A DNA stretch of 64,000 nucleotides from Chryseobacterium formosense (GCF_900116415.1 NZ_FPAP01000006.1:1-64000); one strand, 5' to 3'; positions 41,362 to 49,557 are shown, counted from the stretch's first letter. The notes: generated by a model not told the origin, from the sequence alone. Program-made: numbers and translations.

Positions 41362-42705
41362 TTATAAAACTGACATATAAACAGAGTTCTGACTATCGGA
41401 ATTGGCTCCCACTTTATTCAGATTGTAATTGTATTGTTTCTTGCACTCTTCGATCATATCCTGCTTTACAGAATGTGAAACGGCGAGTTTTTCACTGATG
41501 AACGTAATCCAACCCTGCATATATTCTGAAGCGTAAAGTTTGTAATCTTTAGTCGGAATAATCACTCCGTCAATAATATTCTGAAGTTCTTCGATTCTTC
41601 CTTTTGCTTTGGCAATAAGTTCTTTTATGCTTCCGATAGCGTTTCTTACTTCTTCTTTTTGCTTTTCGAAATCCAGAATTCTTTCCTGATGAACAAGAAT
41701 GTCTTTCTGTCTTCTCACCTGTTCGTTTTTAATTTTATCTTTTTCTTTATGTTCTTTCATCACAAAATCAAATACAAGCCCCCAAATAATATAGACAATA
41801 AATCCGGCGAAAATAATTCCCCAAAACTGATTTTTTGTAAATGCAACAGAAAGGTCGAAAGGAGGTGAGTTGAAAGTTTTGTTTAATTCATAAAGTTTAG
41901 ATTCTATTTCGTACGCTAAAATGGCGTCAAAAACAAAAGTGATAATGAAAAGTAAAGCAACTTTAGCATAATTGACAAAATTCTTGTTCTCTCCAAACAT
42001 ATGAATCAAATATCCCAAACCTAAAAACACAAAAGGAATTAATGTAACGAAAGCTCCTTCTAATGGTCCTTCGCTCCATGCTTTATTGAACGCCTGTGCA
42101 TCTAAAACACTTTGGATAATATTTCCGTTCGCATCAAAACTTTTGAAGAAAGCCGAATAGGAAGTAGAAATATAGAAGGTAAAAAGGTATAAGCTGATCG
42201 GCAGGAGAAGAAACAATCCGATCCAGAATTTCGTTGAAGCTCCTTTTGTTGCCTTTACATTATAGGCTTCTGGATTTCTTGGCAGATCATTAATTTCAAA
42301 TTTCAGATTTTCGATTTTGTCCTGCACAGATTTTATGTCTTCACCGATAATGGTAAGCTGGTCTTCTTTGTTGTCTAAAGAAACAGTTAAACCTTTGATT
42401 TCTGTTTCCTTATTCTTCTGTTCGTTTAAATAAGGTTCTTTCAGTTTATTTTGCTTATCAACAAGCTCTTTTTCTTCGTTCTGGAATTTAGAATAAATGG
42501 CATCGAGGCAAATAGAAAGCGCAGTATGGTTTCCGCTGTTTCTTGAGCTGTCCCGATAGCCGGATTCGTGATAGGTACGCTTTCTGTTTTCTTCATTCGA
42601 TTCTCCGCTCAAAACTTCATTTTTTGGAAGCTGAGGTTGAATTTCTTCATTGGGAACGGTTTTTAATCTGAATAAATTTTTAATATTGGAAGTTACGGCA
42701 TTCAT
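41362..42705 (-). CDS. Four-helix membrane protein with flanking coiled coils
   Basis: 447 residues. Charged Ser-rich N-terminus, a long coiled coil at about 80-145, four membrane helices in about 160-325 (WIGLFLLLPISLYLFTFYI, VTLIPFVFLGLGYLIHMFG, VALLFIITFVFDAILAYE, FWGIIFAGFIVYIIWGLVF), then a second coiled coil at about 330-390. No enzyme motif. Both coiled coils should lie in the cytoplasm and could clamp a partner; this is the scaffold-like member of the operon. Spaced 4 bp from the TerB-like gene upstream. Confidence 0.78.
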   Translation of the reverse strand: MNAVTSNIKNLFRLKTVPNEEIQPQLPKNEVLSGESNEENRKRTYHESGYRDSSRNSGNHTALSICLDAIYSKFQNEEKELVDKQNKLKEPYLNEQKNKETEIKGLTVSLDNKEDQLTIIGEDIKSVQDKIENLKFEINDLPRNPEAYNVKATKGASTKFWIGLFLLLPISLYLFTFYISTSYSAFFKSFDANGNIIQSVLDAQAFNKAWSEGPLEGAFVTLIPFVFLGLGYLIHMFGENKNFVNYAKVALLFIITFVFDAILAYEIESKLYELNKTFNSPPFDLSVAFTKNQFWGIIFAGFIVYIIWGLVFDFVMKEHKEKDKIKNEQVRRQKDILVHQERILDFEKQKEEVRNAIGSIKELIAKAKGRIEELQNIIDGVIIPTKDYKLYASEYMQGWITFISEKLAVSHSVKQDMIEECKKQYNYNLNKVGANSDSQNSVYMSVL

Positions 42706-42709
42706 ATGT

Positions 42710-43117
42710 TTAATTATTTAGGTCATTAAGAATATCCTTTTTTGTTTTTCCCTGCTTTACAGCTTCGATGAAATAATCGACAATTTCTTTCACGTTTTCC
42801 TCCAAAAATCCGAACATGGCAACATATTTTTCTAATGCTGAATACTCATTTGGAGTGACAATTCCATCTGCCCAGATCATTACCGTAAGATCATAGAGGT
42901 ATTCTACTTTTTCTTCAATGCTTTCAGGAATTAAAGATTTTGAATTGATGGGATTTAAAAGAATTTCATCCAAATTTTTTGCTGAAATTCCCCTTTCTTC
43001 GGCAGATTTGTACAACATTTTCAATTCGAGCGGACTAAAGTCTTCGTCGCAAATTGCCATTTGATATAATCTTAAAAAATGAGCTTTAAGATTTTCTGAT
43101 ATTTGTATTGTTTCCAT
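42710..43117 (-). CDS. TerB-like cytoplasmic protein
   Basis: 135 residues, all helical. The segment YDLTVMIWADGIVTPNEYSA followed by LEKYVAMFGF has the helix-loop-helix with acidic loop (A-D-G-x-V-x-x-x-E) typical of TerB/DjlA-N proteins. An earlier FSPLELKMLYKSAEERGI gives the matching first half. TerB proteins act in tellurite and phage-related stress and are proposed to bind metal or acidic lipids. It sits between the membrane scaffold gene and the DUF6804-like gene with 4-5 bp spacers. Family assignment by eye. Confidence 0.75.
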   Translation of the reverse strand: METIQISENLKAHFLRLYQMAICDEDFSPLELKMLYKSAEERGISAKNLDEILLNPINSKSLIPESIEEKVEYLYDLTVMIWADGIVTPNEYSALEKYVAMFGFLEENVKEIVDYFIEAVKQGKTKKDILNDLNN

Positions 43118-43122
43118 AGTTT

Positions 43123-43485
43123 TTATTTAATTATTCTGTCTCTTGTTCGAGGTTTTTTTTGAGGTTCAACATCAATGGTTTCAGATTCTTTTGGCGTTTT
43201 CTTCGGAATTAAACTGTAGAAATAATAGATCAATAAAAGCCCGACCAAACAATCAATGAAAATCCAATAAGGCTTCAAATAAAAATAAATCTGGAAAATC
43301 GGATTGAAAAGAATAAAAACCAAAACAAAAGTGATGAACCAGAATCTTCTGGTTTTAAATTCATTCACAATAATTATTAATGACATGAATGAAACGATAA
43401 TCCGAAGAAATGTATAATAGCCAATCGGTAAATCGACAATGCCGATAAAACAGCATAGTGCGGCGATAATGATGAGGTATTTCAT
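43123..43485 (-). CDS. DUF6804-like small membrane protein
   Basis: 120 residues with three to four membrane helices (KYLIIIAALCCFIGIVDLPI; YTFLRIIVSFMSLIIIV; FWFITFVLVFILFNPIF; WIFIDCLVGLLLIYYFY) and a basic cytoplasmic tail. The pattern of LPIGYYTFLRI and FNPIFQIY is that of small proteins grouped as DUF6804. Role unknown. Member of the eight-gene operon, 5 bp before the TerB-like gene. Confidence 0.75.
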   Translation of the reverse strand: MKYLIIIAALCCFIGIVDLPIGYYTFLRIIVSFMSLIIIVNEFKTRRFWFITFVLVFILFNPIFQIYFYLKPYWIFIDCLVGLLLIYYFYSLIPKKTPKESETIDVEPQKKPRTRDRIIK

Positions 43486-43514
43486 GGTATAGTTTTTAGT
43501 CGGGCTTATGAAAT

Positions 43515-43799
43515 TTAATTACAGCTTGAACAGTACGATCTGTCTACATATTCTCTGCTGTTTCCAGCCATATAATAACAACCACCTCTTTTTCCAATGT
43601 ATAAAGTATGACCGTTATAAGTACATACTTTGTTTCTGGATGCAGTAGTAGATCTTTTCTTTTTACTTTTTTTACTTTTCTTTTTAGGCTTTGTTGTTGA
43701 AAGTTCTGTTTTAGCTGCTGCTGAATTTTCTTTTGCCAAAAAGTTTGCAGGTAATAATAGGCCTAATCCTAAAAGGATTGTAAATAGTAGTTTTTTCAT
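43515..43799 (-). CDS. Small exported Lys-rich protein with Cys-containing C-terminal domain
   Basis: 94 residues. Signal peptide MKKLLFTILLGLGLLLPANFLA; mature part starts with KENSAAAKTE and a Lys/Ser run (KPKKKSKKSKKKRS). The last 35 residues hold four Cys and the pattern YIGKRGGCYYMAGNSREYV, similar to the short Y-x-G-x-R-G-G-x-Y motif of PBCV-type basic adaptor domains. Periplasmic or exported, strongly basic, probably disulfide-bonded. May bind an acidic polymer such as DNA, LPS or teichoic-like sugars; this is inference. Confidence 0.75.
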   Translation of the reverse strand: MKKLLFTILLGLGLLLPANFLAKENSAAAKTELSTTKPKKKSKKSKKKRSTTASRNKVCTYNGHTLYIGKRGGCYYMAGNSREYVDRSYCSSCN

Positions 43800-43818
43800 G
43801 GTTTTAATGTTTAATTAT

Positions 43819-45090
43819 TTATATGAATACTTCATTCATAGATTTTTCGTTCATCGCTTGTATTTTTAATGAATCATAGGAATCTCTGTATTGCCTGATA
43901 GAACTTAATAATCCAAGTGACATTATTTCTGCTTCGTTAAGGTTTAATCGCAAGAAATAGCTTTTGTTTTGAACAATAAATTCTATACTTCCTCCACGTA
44001 TATCATGAGAGATCAATTTTAAAAAAGGAATCTGAAAACTTTTTCCTCCAGCATTAAAGACAATCCTTAAATTTGTAAGAAATAGAGTCCCTGGATGTAT
44101 CTGTGTTACGTTTTCCTTTATTGGGCGAGATCTTCCGCCACCAACTCTTGCATTTACCCCTTTCATAACTCTAAAAGAAACACCGGTACTTGTAGTGGAG
44201 TAACCCCTGTGAACGATCTTGTTCTCAACTAAATTAGCATGAATGTTTAAGTAACATTGCTCGCCTTTGCTTAAATTTATAGGAGGATTATATACAACAG
44301 GAAAAATACCATGATCTAAATTCCATAATAATTTGGCATGTTGTAAGTTTTTAATCTTTCGCTCGGAAATGAAATTTTTAATATTTTGATTATCAATTTT
44401 CAGATTTCTTGTTATCTGTTTAAGTTCAGTTTCCTTAACAGGAGAAAGACGATTGTCAGATATTTTTTCTTCAAGAATTTTATTAAATATTGAAAAAGCA
44501 ATTTTATTTTTGATTATTTCAGTTTGGTCTAATGGGAATTGAAGAAAAGTTGAGATGTATGTAATTTGTTGATTTTCAGAATCGGTTAATGTTTGGTCAG
44601 CATAACACTTATCAATCAAACCCTTAACAGTTCTTTCTGAAATTCTATTTTTTTCAAGAAAGATCTGTTGATCCGATAAATTGAAATATATTTTAATATC
44701 ATTCAGTTTAGATATTTCATTATCATTGAGAATAAAATCTGAAATTGATGTACATAGAGTATTATAGTATATTTTTCTTCCAAGTTTTATTTTTTGCTTA
44801 TCGCTGATTGTTTTTTTGTGATTTTGTATATTTTGCTGATAGATTGGCAGAATATTATCGAGATCGGAATAGTTAATTGTTTGCAAAATTTTATTGGTTC
44901 CATCAAAATCGATTTTTATTATTTTCTGAAAAATAAAATCACCTGTTAACGGAATTAAAAATGTTGTTAATACAATCATTACTATTGATGCTGTAAAACT
45001 CTGTTCTATTAATAGTCCTAATGAAATAAAAAGAAAAAGAACACCGAAAATCCATCGTAAAATTTTAATAATAAGTAAAAAATTTTTCAT
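43819..45090 (-). CDS. Membrane-anchored protein with helical middle and PH-like C-terminal domain
   Basis: 423 residues. Two membrane helices in the first 55 residues, then about 200 residues of helices with two TerB-like stretches (FILNDNEISKLNDIKIYFNLS; LTDSENQQITYI). From about 275 a beta-rich domain appears with NIHANLVENKIVHRGYST, a Gly/Arg loop (VGGGRSRP), and the PH/GRAM-like strand pair PGTLFLTNLRIVFNAGG followed by FQIPFLKLISHDI. PH-like domains of this type are common in bacterial stress and defence operons. Spaced 11 bp after the nuclease-like gene. Confidence 0.75.
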   Translation of the reverse strand: MKNFLLIIKILRWIFGVLFLFISLGLLIEQSFTASIVMIVLTTFLIPLTGDFIFQKIIKIDFDGTNKILQTINYSDLDNILPIYQQNIQNHKKTISDKQKIKLGRKIYYNTLCTSISDFILNDNEISKLNDIKIYFNLSDQQIFLEKNRISERTVKGLIDKCYADQTLTDSENQQITYISTFLQFPLDQTEIIKNKIAFSIFNKILEEKISDNRLSPVKETELKQITRNLKIDNQNIKNFISERKIKNLQHAKLLWNLDHGIFPVVYNPPINLSKGEQCYLNIHANLVENKIVHRGYSTTSTGVSFRVMKGVNARVGGGRSRPIKENVTQIHPGTLFLTNLRIVFNAGGKSFQIPFLKLISHDIRGGSIEFIVQNKSYFLRLNLNEAEIMSLGLLSSIRQYRDSYDSLKIQAMNEKSMNEVFI

Positions 45091-45101
45091 GGCTAATAAT
45101 T

Positions 45102-46172
45102 TTAAGAATAGTTTTCTAATGTTTTAAGAAGTTCCTTTTTGTAATTATAAATCTCATCCAGATCATTTAATAAAACCTTTTCTCCTGCATCTTTTCCGTT
45201 GTGGAAAGTTTCAAGATATTTATTGGCTGTATTAAAATGCAGTCTGCAAAGAGGCTTTCTGTTGTTGTCATCCAGTAAAATCCCAAAATAGGATAGGGTG
45301 TCTCTATAAGCAATTCTTGAAGAAGGAACTTTTTCTCTTAAAATGGCTTTCACGATTTGATAACCTTCCAGCTCTTCTTCAGTAGTTACAATTTTAGAAT
45401 CATTATTCTCGTCTATGGAAGCGGAGTTTGTTATTTTTTCTTCCTGCTTTTCAATCTGTTCATTTATGCTGAGAGCAGATTTTAATCTGAAACTGATAGA
45501 CTCGTTTATTGAAGTTGTTAAAGCTTTCCTCGTATATTCTTTAAAAGCAATCATTCTGTTTGCTGTTAAAGGCTTTTCAAAAAAACGCCCTACCAAAAGG
45601 CGAACAATCTCATCAGAAGGATTTTCTATTTCTTTTTCAAATTCTTTTCTGATGGCTTTAATGTATTTCAGGGCTTCGGCAGAATCTAAAATACTTTCGA
45701 GATTGTATCCTTTTTTTGTAAAGCTTTCGAGGATTTTTATGGAGCTATCTTTAATGTCCTCAATATTGATGGTGAAGAATGGCTTTTCATCCATAATATT
45801 GGGCTTTTCCAAATCAGTATAAAAATTATATACGATTCCGTTGGTAAGTACACCAAATCTTGATTTAGAAACATGATAATATCGATGAAGCTGAGAATTA
45901 TGAGCATCTGCACTTTCTTTCCAGTGTTTACATTCGATAATAAGAATCGGCTCATCATCTTTTCGGATAACATAATCTATTTTTTCACCTTTCTTTGTAC
46001 CGATGTCACAAATGTGTTCCGGAATTACTTCTGTAGGGTTAAAAATATCATATCCCAAAATCTGAATAAAAGGCATAACAAAAGCATTCTTTGTAGCTTC
46101 TTCTGTCCCGATCTGATCTTTTAAGCCTACCACTTTTTGGTGGAGTTGCTCCAGTTTAATCTTTAAATCCAT
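45102..46172 (-). CDS. HsdR_N-type restriction endonuclease-like protein
   Basis: 356 residues. The N-terminal 150 residues match the type I restriction R-subunit nuclease domain: E25 in IGTEEATKNAFVMPFIQ, D66 in GEKIDYVIRK, and E80-C81-K82 in LIIECKHWK, followed by QLHRYYHVSKSRFGVLTNG. No helicase motor is present, so it is a stand-alone nuclease fold. The C-terminal 200 residues are mostly helical and unrecognised. DNA is the expected target. Second gene of the operon, 11 bp after the YegP-like gene. Confidence 0.88.
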   Translation of the reverse strand: MDLKIKLEQLHQKVVGLKDQIGTEEATKNAFVMPFIQILGYDIFNPTEVIPEHICDIGTKKGEKIDYVIRKDDEPILIIECKHWKESADAHNSQLHRYYHVSKSRFGVLTNGIVYNFYTDLEKPNIMDEKPFFTINIEDIKDSSIKILESFTKKGYNLESILDSAEALKYIKAIRKEFEKEIENPSDEIVRLLVGRFFEKPLTANRMIAFKEYTRKALTTSINESISFRLKSALSINEQIEKQEEKITNSASIDENNDSKIVTTEEELEGYQIVKAILREKVPSSRIAYRDTLSYFGILLDDNNRKPLCRLHFNTANKYLETFHNGKDAGEKVLLNDLDEIYNYKKELLKTLENYS

Positions 46173-46183
46173 AGTTTCTAATT

Positions 46184-46516
46184 TTATATGGTTTCGTCAA
46201 TTATTTCTGCTTCAGGAGCATTGCTTTTTACAGATTCAATCCCGTTATCTCTTGCCGTAGAGGTTGTGTACATTTCGCTTGTTCCGATAATTTCGCCATT
46301 ACCAGCTTTTAAATTGAAATAATATTGACTATTTGATGATGTCATCCTTTCATAACGACTATCAAAAGGCGAATTTGTCTTAACAGATTCAATTCCGTTT
46401 TTACATCCTGACTTTGTGGCGTAACCTTGGCTTGTAAGAATTACTTGTCCATTACCAGCTTTCAGGTTGAACTGATAGTCATTATTTTTTCTTTTGGTAA
46501 TAATAAATTTTCCCAT
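46184..46516 (-). CDS. YegP family (DUF1508) protein, two repeats
   Basis: 110 residues made of two DUF1508 units: YQFNLKAGNGQVILTSQGY ... NGIESVKTNSP and YYFNLKAGNGEIIGTSEMY ... NGIESVKSNAP. Cytoplasmic; function unknown, though the family is often stress-induced. First gene of the eight-gene operon. A -7 box is 22 bp upstream and a 16-bp inverted repeat is centred 36.5 bp behind it, so this is the regulated entry point of the operon. Confidence 0.93.
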   Translation of the reverse strand: MGKFIITKRKNNDYQFNLKAGNGQVILTSQGYATKSGCKNGIESVKTNSPFDSRYERMTSSNSQYYFNLKAGNGEIIGTSEMYTTSTARDNGIESVKSNAPEAEIIDETI

Positions 46517-46537
46517 GATTAATTTTGTTTAACTCTC

Positions 46538-46545
46538 CAAAAGTA
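46538..46545 (-). promoter_or_regulatory. -7 box TACTTTTG of the eight-gene operon
   Basis: CAAAAGTA on the plus strand fits TAnnTTTG on the minus strand. There is no -33 element at the usual distance; the inverted repeat takes that place. Confidence 0.6.
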
Positions 46546-46566
46546 TAACCCTTTGAAATGCAATCA

Positions 46567-46582
46567 TTACGGAAAACCGTAA
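46567..46582 (-). promoter_or_regulatory. Inverted-repeat operator TTACGG-N4-CCGTAA
   Basis: A perfect 6-4-6 inverted repeat. Its centre (46574.5) is 36.5 bp from the last base of the -7 box, placing it near -41.5 from the expected transcript start, the common position for an activator that touches RNA polymerase. The adjacent LuxR-type regulator is the natural candidate to bind it. A one-mismatch copy is at 49521-49536. Confidence 0.6.
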
Positions 46583-46585
46583 AAA

Positions 46586-46615
46586 CAGAAAACCTTTCAA
46601 AATTTTTGAAAGGTT
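46586..46615 (-). terminator. Terminator of the kinase/regulator pair
   Basis: AACCTTTCAA (46591-46600) pairs with TTGAAAGGTT (46606-46615); on the minus strand TTTTCTGTTTTT follows. It separates the two-component transcript from the eight-gene operon. Confidence 0.75.
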
Positions 46616-46639
46616 GTGTAATTAATAGGAGTATAGAAT

Positions 46640-47302
46640 TTAGATAATTCCGAGATCTTTGCAGATAACGACCAGCTCAATGTTATTTTTGGCATTAAAA
46701 ATTTCGCGAAGCTCATTCAGCCTTTTTTCGATGGAACTTTTGCTGTTGGGAGTGATATTATTCTGTTTAAAATGATCTTCAATTTCGCTTTGCGTAAAAC
46801 CTTTTGCCAGTAGAGTTAATAGTAATTCGTCGTTTTCGGTAATTTCAAGCGGAGCATTTCTGATGGAGTTTAAAATTTCCTGTGGAATGACTTTTTCACC
46901 CTTAAAAATTTTTTTTATGGTATTTCTCAACTCTTTTCCATCATGTCTCCCTTTACTTACAAAACCGTCAATGGATAAAATTTTAAAAAGGTCATCGATG
47001 ACTTTCGGCTTGTTTTCTATTGAGAAAGCGATGATCTTAAGCTTGGGATCAATGTTTTTCACCTCTCGAATCAACTCCTGACCCGACTTTAAATTTTGTT
47101 GGAAATGATCCTTGTCAAAGGACAGATCTGTAATGAGCAAATCGTAAGGTTCCTTTTCTGCTTCTGCGGTTTTTATTCTTTTTAAAGCATCGTCACAGTA
47201 ACTCACAAAGTCAAAATGATCGATCTGAAGTTCTGTAAGCGCGTTTACAACACCCAGATTTCTCACCTCATGATCTTCGGCAATAAGAATTTTTTTAAAC
47301 AT
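46640..47302 (-). CDS. Response regulator with LuxR-type output domain
   Basis: 220 residues. Receiver with E9/D10 pocket and phosphate-accepting D59 (LLITDLSFDKD); the switch Thr place reads IIAFSIE and the Lys is in GFVSKGRHDG. The output part from about 150 (ENDELLLTLLAKGFTQSEIEDHFKQ ... SIEKRLNELREIF) is a diverged LuxR/GerE helix-turn-helix. Its start overlaps the kinase stop by 8 bp. Likely controls the operon at 40465-46516 and the gene at 49594 through the TTACGG-N4-CCGTAA sites; this is inference. Confidence 0.88.
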   Translation of the reverse strand: MFKKILIAEDHEVRNLGVVNALTELQIDHFDFVSYCDDALKRIKTAEAEKEPYDLLITDLSFDKDHFQQNLKSGQELIREVKNIDPKLKIIAFSIENKPKVIDDLFKILSIDGFVSKGRHDGKELRNTIKKIFKGEKVIPQEILNSIRNAPLEITENDELLLTLLAKGFTQSEIEDHFKQNNITPNSKSSIEKRLNELREIFNAKNNIELVVICKDLGII

Positions 47303-48941
47303 ATTTTGAATGTATTGGAATAGTTATTTTAATAATTAGACCTCCGTTAGGATTTTCTTCAAAAATAATGTCTCCTCCGATTGTATCAATACGGTTTTCC
47401 GTATTCCGTATCCCGGAACCTCTTTGAGTAGCTAAATTTTTAATTCCTTTTCCGTTATCGGTATAAGTGATATAAAAGATGTTGTCATCTTTTTCAAATT
47501 TTAAAACAACCATTTTGGCTTCACTGTGCTTTTTCATATTTACCAAAAATTCTCTTACCACATAAAACAGTTCAGACTGTGTATTTTGAGGGATATTTTC
47601 CCATATATTTTCTGCATATTTTGTAAGGATAACTTTTTGCTCTGCTGTTGAATAGGAATTAATCATTTTGCCGAATCGCTCATGGAAATCAATCTCGGTT
47701 AATTTATCATGAGAAATGTCTCTTGATTCTTCATACATTTTTTCCATATCATTTAATATTTTCACTTTATTGATGTCAGGATTGTTATCAATATCGATCA
47801 TCAGATGATAAAGTCCGTTGGCTACAACATCGTGAACTTTTTTGGAGTATTTCAGTTCAGTATTTTTTACTTCGAGTTGTTTTTCCTGTTGCAATCTTTT
47901 TTTTCTTTTTTTGTAATAGAATACCCCGCCGATTAATGTTAATACTAATGCCGCTATCCCAACATTTTTCTGTAAACCTTCAAAATCTTTTTCGGCATTG
48001 TCTGCTTTAAGTTTTTCTACATCAAATCTTATAAGTGCAAATTGATTTCTTGCTTTGTTCCTATTTATTTGAAGGTCACTATTAATAGATGTATATCTCC
48101 GAAAATTAGATAAATAGTTTTGTGGCTCTAATTCAATAATCTTCTTTAAAGCAATTAACTGATCATTTGGAATTTTAATTCTATCAGCTATTTCCAACAT
48201 TTTCTTAGCATAAAATAAGGCACTGTCTCTATTTTTTTTGTTAAAATATTCAGAAAATGTTTCATAGCTTGAGTTTAAACCTTCCAGATCATCTTTATGA
48301 ATTCGAATTTTTAAGCTCTCATGTAATTGAGGAAGGGGATTATATGTTTTATTATCAAGATATTTTGCTTTTGCAAGATTATTCAAAGCCTTTGCCTGAT
48401 TGATACTATCTTTACTTAAAATGGCTTTCTGCAAAAATCTTTCTGCCAATCTAAATTTTTTCTGCGTTATTAATACATCTGCAATATTATTGTAACATAA
48501 ATATCTTGATTCATCATTGTCAACATATTCTAAAGTTTTAGAATAAAACTCGAAGGATTTCTCGGGATTTTTCAAAAAATTGAAAGATATTGCAATATTG
48601 TTATAGTTAGTAGCTAATGTACTTCTCGTTGTGCTGTCTTTTACCTTTCTAAGATATTTATTTGCTTCTAACGATGACTCTATTCCTCCTAAATAATCTC
48701 CACTTTTCGTCTGTAATAATGCCATATTAACTAAAGACTTTCCTGTTTCTAAGGAATCTCTATTTTTTATGTAATAATTTTTAGCAATATTATAATAATA
48801 AAAAGCAGAGTCAGTTTTATTTAATTCTCTGAATTTTTTAGCTTTTTGATAATTGAGTTCTCCGGCTTCAGAAATTGTTTTGTTTTTATTACAAGAGATA
48901 AAAAATATAATAATAAGGATTGCAGCAAAAAAGGATTTCAT
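47295..48941 (-). CDS. TPR-lipoprotein histidine kinase
   Basis: 548 residues from the ATG at 48941; a longer frame upstream to 48986 is not used because the lipoprotein signal MKSFFAAILIIIFFISC (Cys 17) begins here. About 290 residues of TPR-like helical repeats should be outside the inner membrane, then a membrane helix at about 327-343, a short basic stretch, an HisKA_3-like box KKVHDVVANGLYHLM with His 370, and an ATPase domain with REFLVNMKKHSEA, TDNGKGI and GSGIRNTENRI. Such TPR kinases are typical of Bacteroidota; the ligand is unknown. Confidence 0.9.
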   Translation of the reverse strand: MKSFFAAILIIIFFISCNKNKTISEAGELNYQKAKKFRELNKTDSAFYYYNIAKNYYIKNRDSLETGKSLVNMALLQTKSGDYLGGIESSLEANKYLRKVKDSTTRSTLATNYNNIAISFNFLKNPEKSFEFYSKTLEYVDNDESRYLCYNNIADVLITQKKFRLAERFLQKAILSKDSINQAKALNNLAKAKYLDNKTYNPLPQLHESLKIRIHKDDLEGLNSSYETFSEYFNKKNRDSALFYAKKMLEIADRIKIPNDQLIALKKIIELEPQNYLSNFRRYTSINSDLQINRNKARNQFALIRFDVEKLKADNAEKDFEGLQKNVGIAALVLTLIGGVFYYKKRKKRLQQEKQLEVKNTELKYSKKVHDVVANGLYHLMIDIDNNPDINKVKILNDMEKMYEESRDISHDKLTEIDFHERFGKMINSYSTAEQKVILTKYAENIWENIPQNTQSELFYVVREFLVNMKKHSEAKMVVLKFEKDDNIFYITYTDNGKGIKNLATQRGSGIRNTENRIDTIGGDIIFEENPNGGLIIKITIPIHSKYV

Positions 48942-48962
48942 GATAATTAGTTTAATGCAAAA

Positions 48963-48996
48963 TAACAAAAAAGGACAGAATATCAAATCTGCCCTT
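48963..48996 (-). terminator. Terminator of the 66-residue peptide gene
   Basis: On the minus strand AAGGGCAGA (48996-48988) pairs with TCTGTCCTT (48979-48971), followed by a T-rich run. Its presence supports a real transcript from 49220. Confidence 0.75.
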
Positions 48997-49019
48997 GCTT
49001 TACTTTGTTACTAATTTAA

Positions 49020-49220
49020 CTATGGTCTTGGAGGTGGAGGTAGTTGTCCTGAATTTCCTGTTACAGGTTCGCCATCTTCTCCTGTTCCCGTTCCCGGATC
49101 AAAGCCTGTTCCGCTTCCATTTTGGGTTGTTACAGTATTTCCGTTATTATCACAATTTGTTGTATTTGCATTATTATTTCCGAATGCTAAACCTAGTAGC
49201 ATTAATAGTAATTGGATCAT
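49020..49220 (-). CDS. Small exported Asn/Gly/Pro-rich peptide
   Basis: 66 residues. Hydrophobic start MIQLLLMLLGLAFG, then a low-complexity Asn/Thr/Gly mature part (NNGNTVTTQNGSGTG) ending in LPPPPRP. Probably secreted or membrane-held. It has its own terminator immediately downstream, which argues for a true gene. No family recognised. It stands directly upstream of the TPR kinase gene on the same strand and might be a signal or surface peptide for it; that link is only positional. Confidence 0.55.
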   Translation of the reverse strand: MIQLLLMLLGLAFGNNNANTTNCDNNGNTVTTQNGSGTGFDPGTGTGEDGEPVTGNSGQLPPPPRP

Positions 49221-49520
49221 TGTTCAAAAAATTTATTGTTAAAGCATTCGTGTTCTTCCCTGCGAAACAGATCGCAAGCAGTGTTACACGATTAAAAAAA
49301 TTGAAGCGCTTCTAAATTTTTTGGGAAGTGAACCATCAAAAACGGAAGAGAAACATCTGCTTCCCAACCCGGAGTTTTCTTCCGCTTTATCAGGTGATTT
49401 TAGAAATCAGTTTTTAGTAATTGTTTTTTTGTTTCTGATTTCTTTTACAAATATCTGTTAGAAATAACCGAATCTACGGACAGCCGATAGACAGGAAAAT
49501 GGATTGTAAATGCTTGATTT

Positions 49521-49536
49521 TTATGGAAAACCGTAA
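49521..49536 (+). promoter_or_regulatory. Inverted-repeat operator TTATGG-N4-CCGTAA
   Basis: Same 6-4-6 repeat as at 46567 with one mismatch in the left arm and the same AAAA spacer. Centre (49528.5) is 36.5 bp from the last base of the -7-like box TAACTTGG at 49558-49565, the identical spacing seen at the eight-gene operon. Confidence 0.55.
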
Positions 49537-49557
49537 TTTAGTTGACAGGATTTTGTC

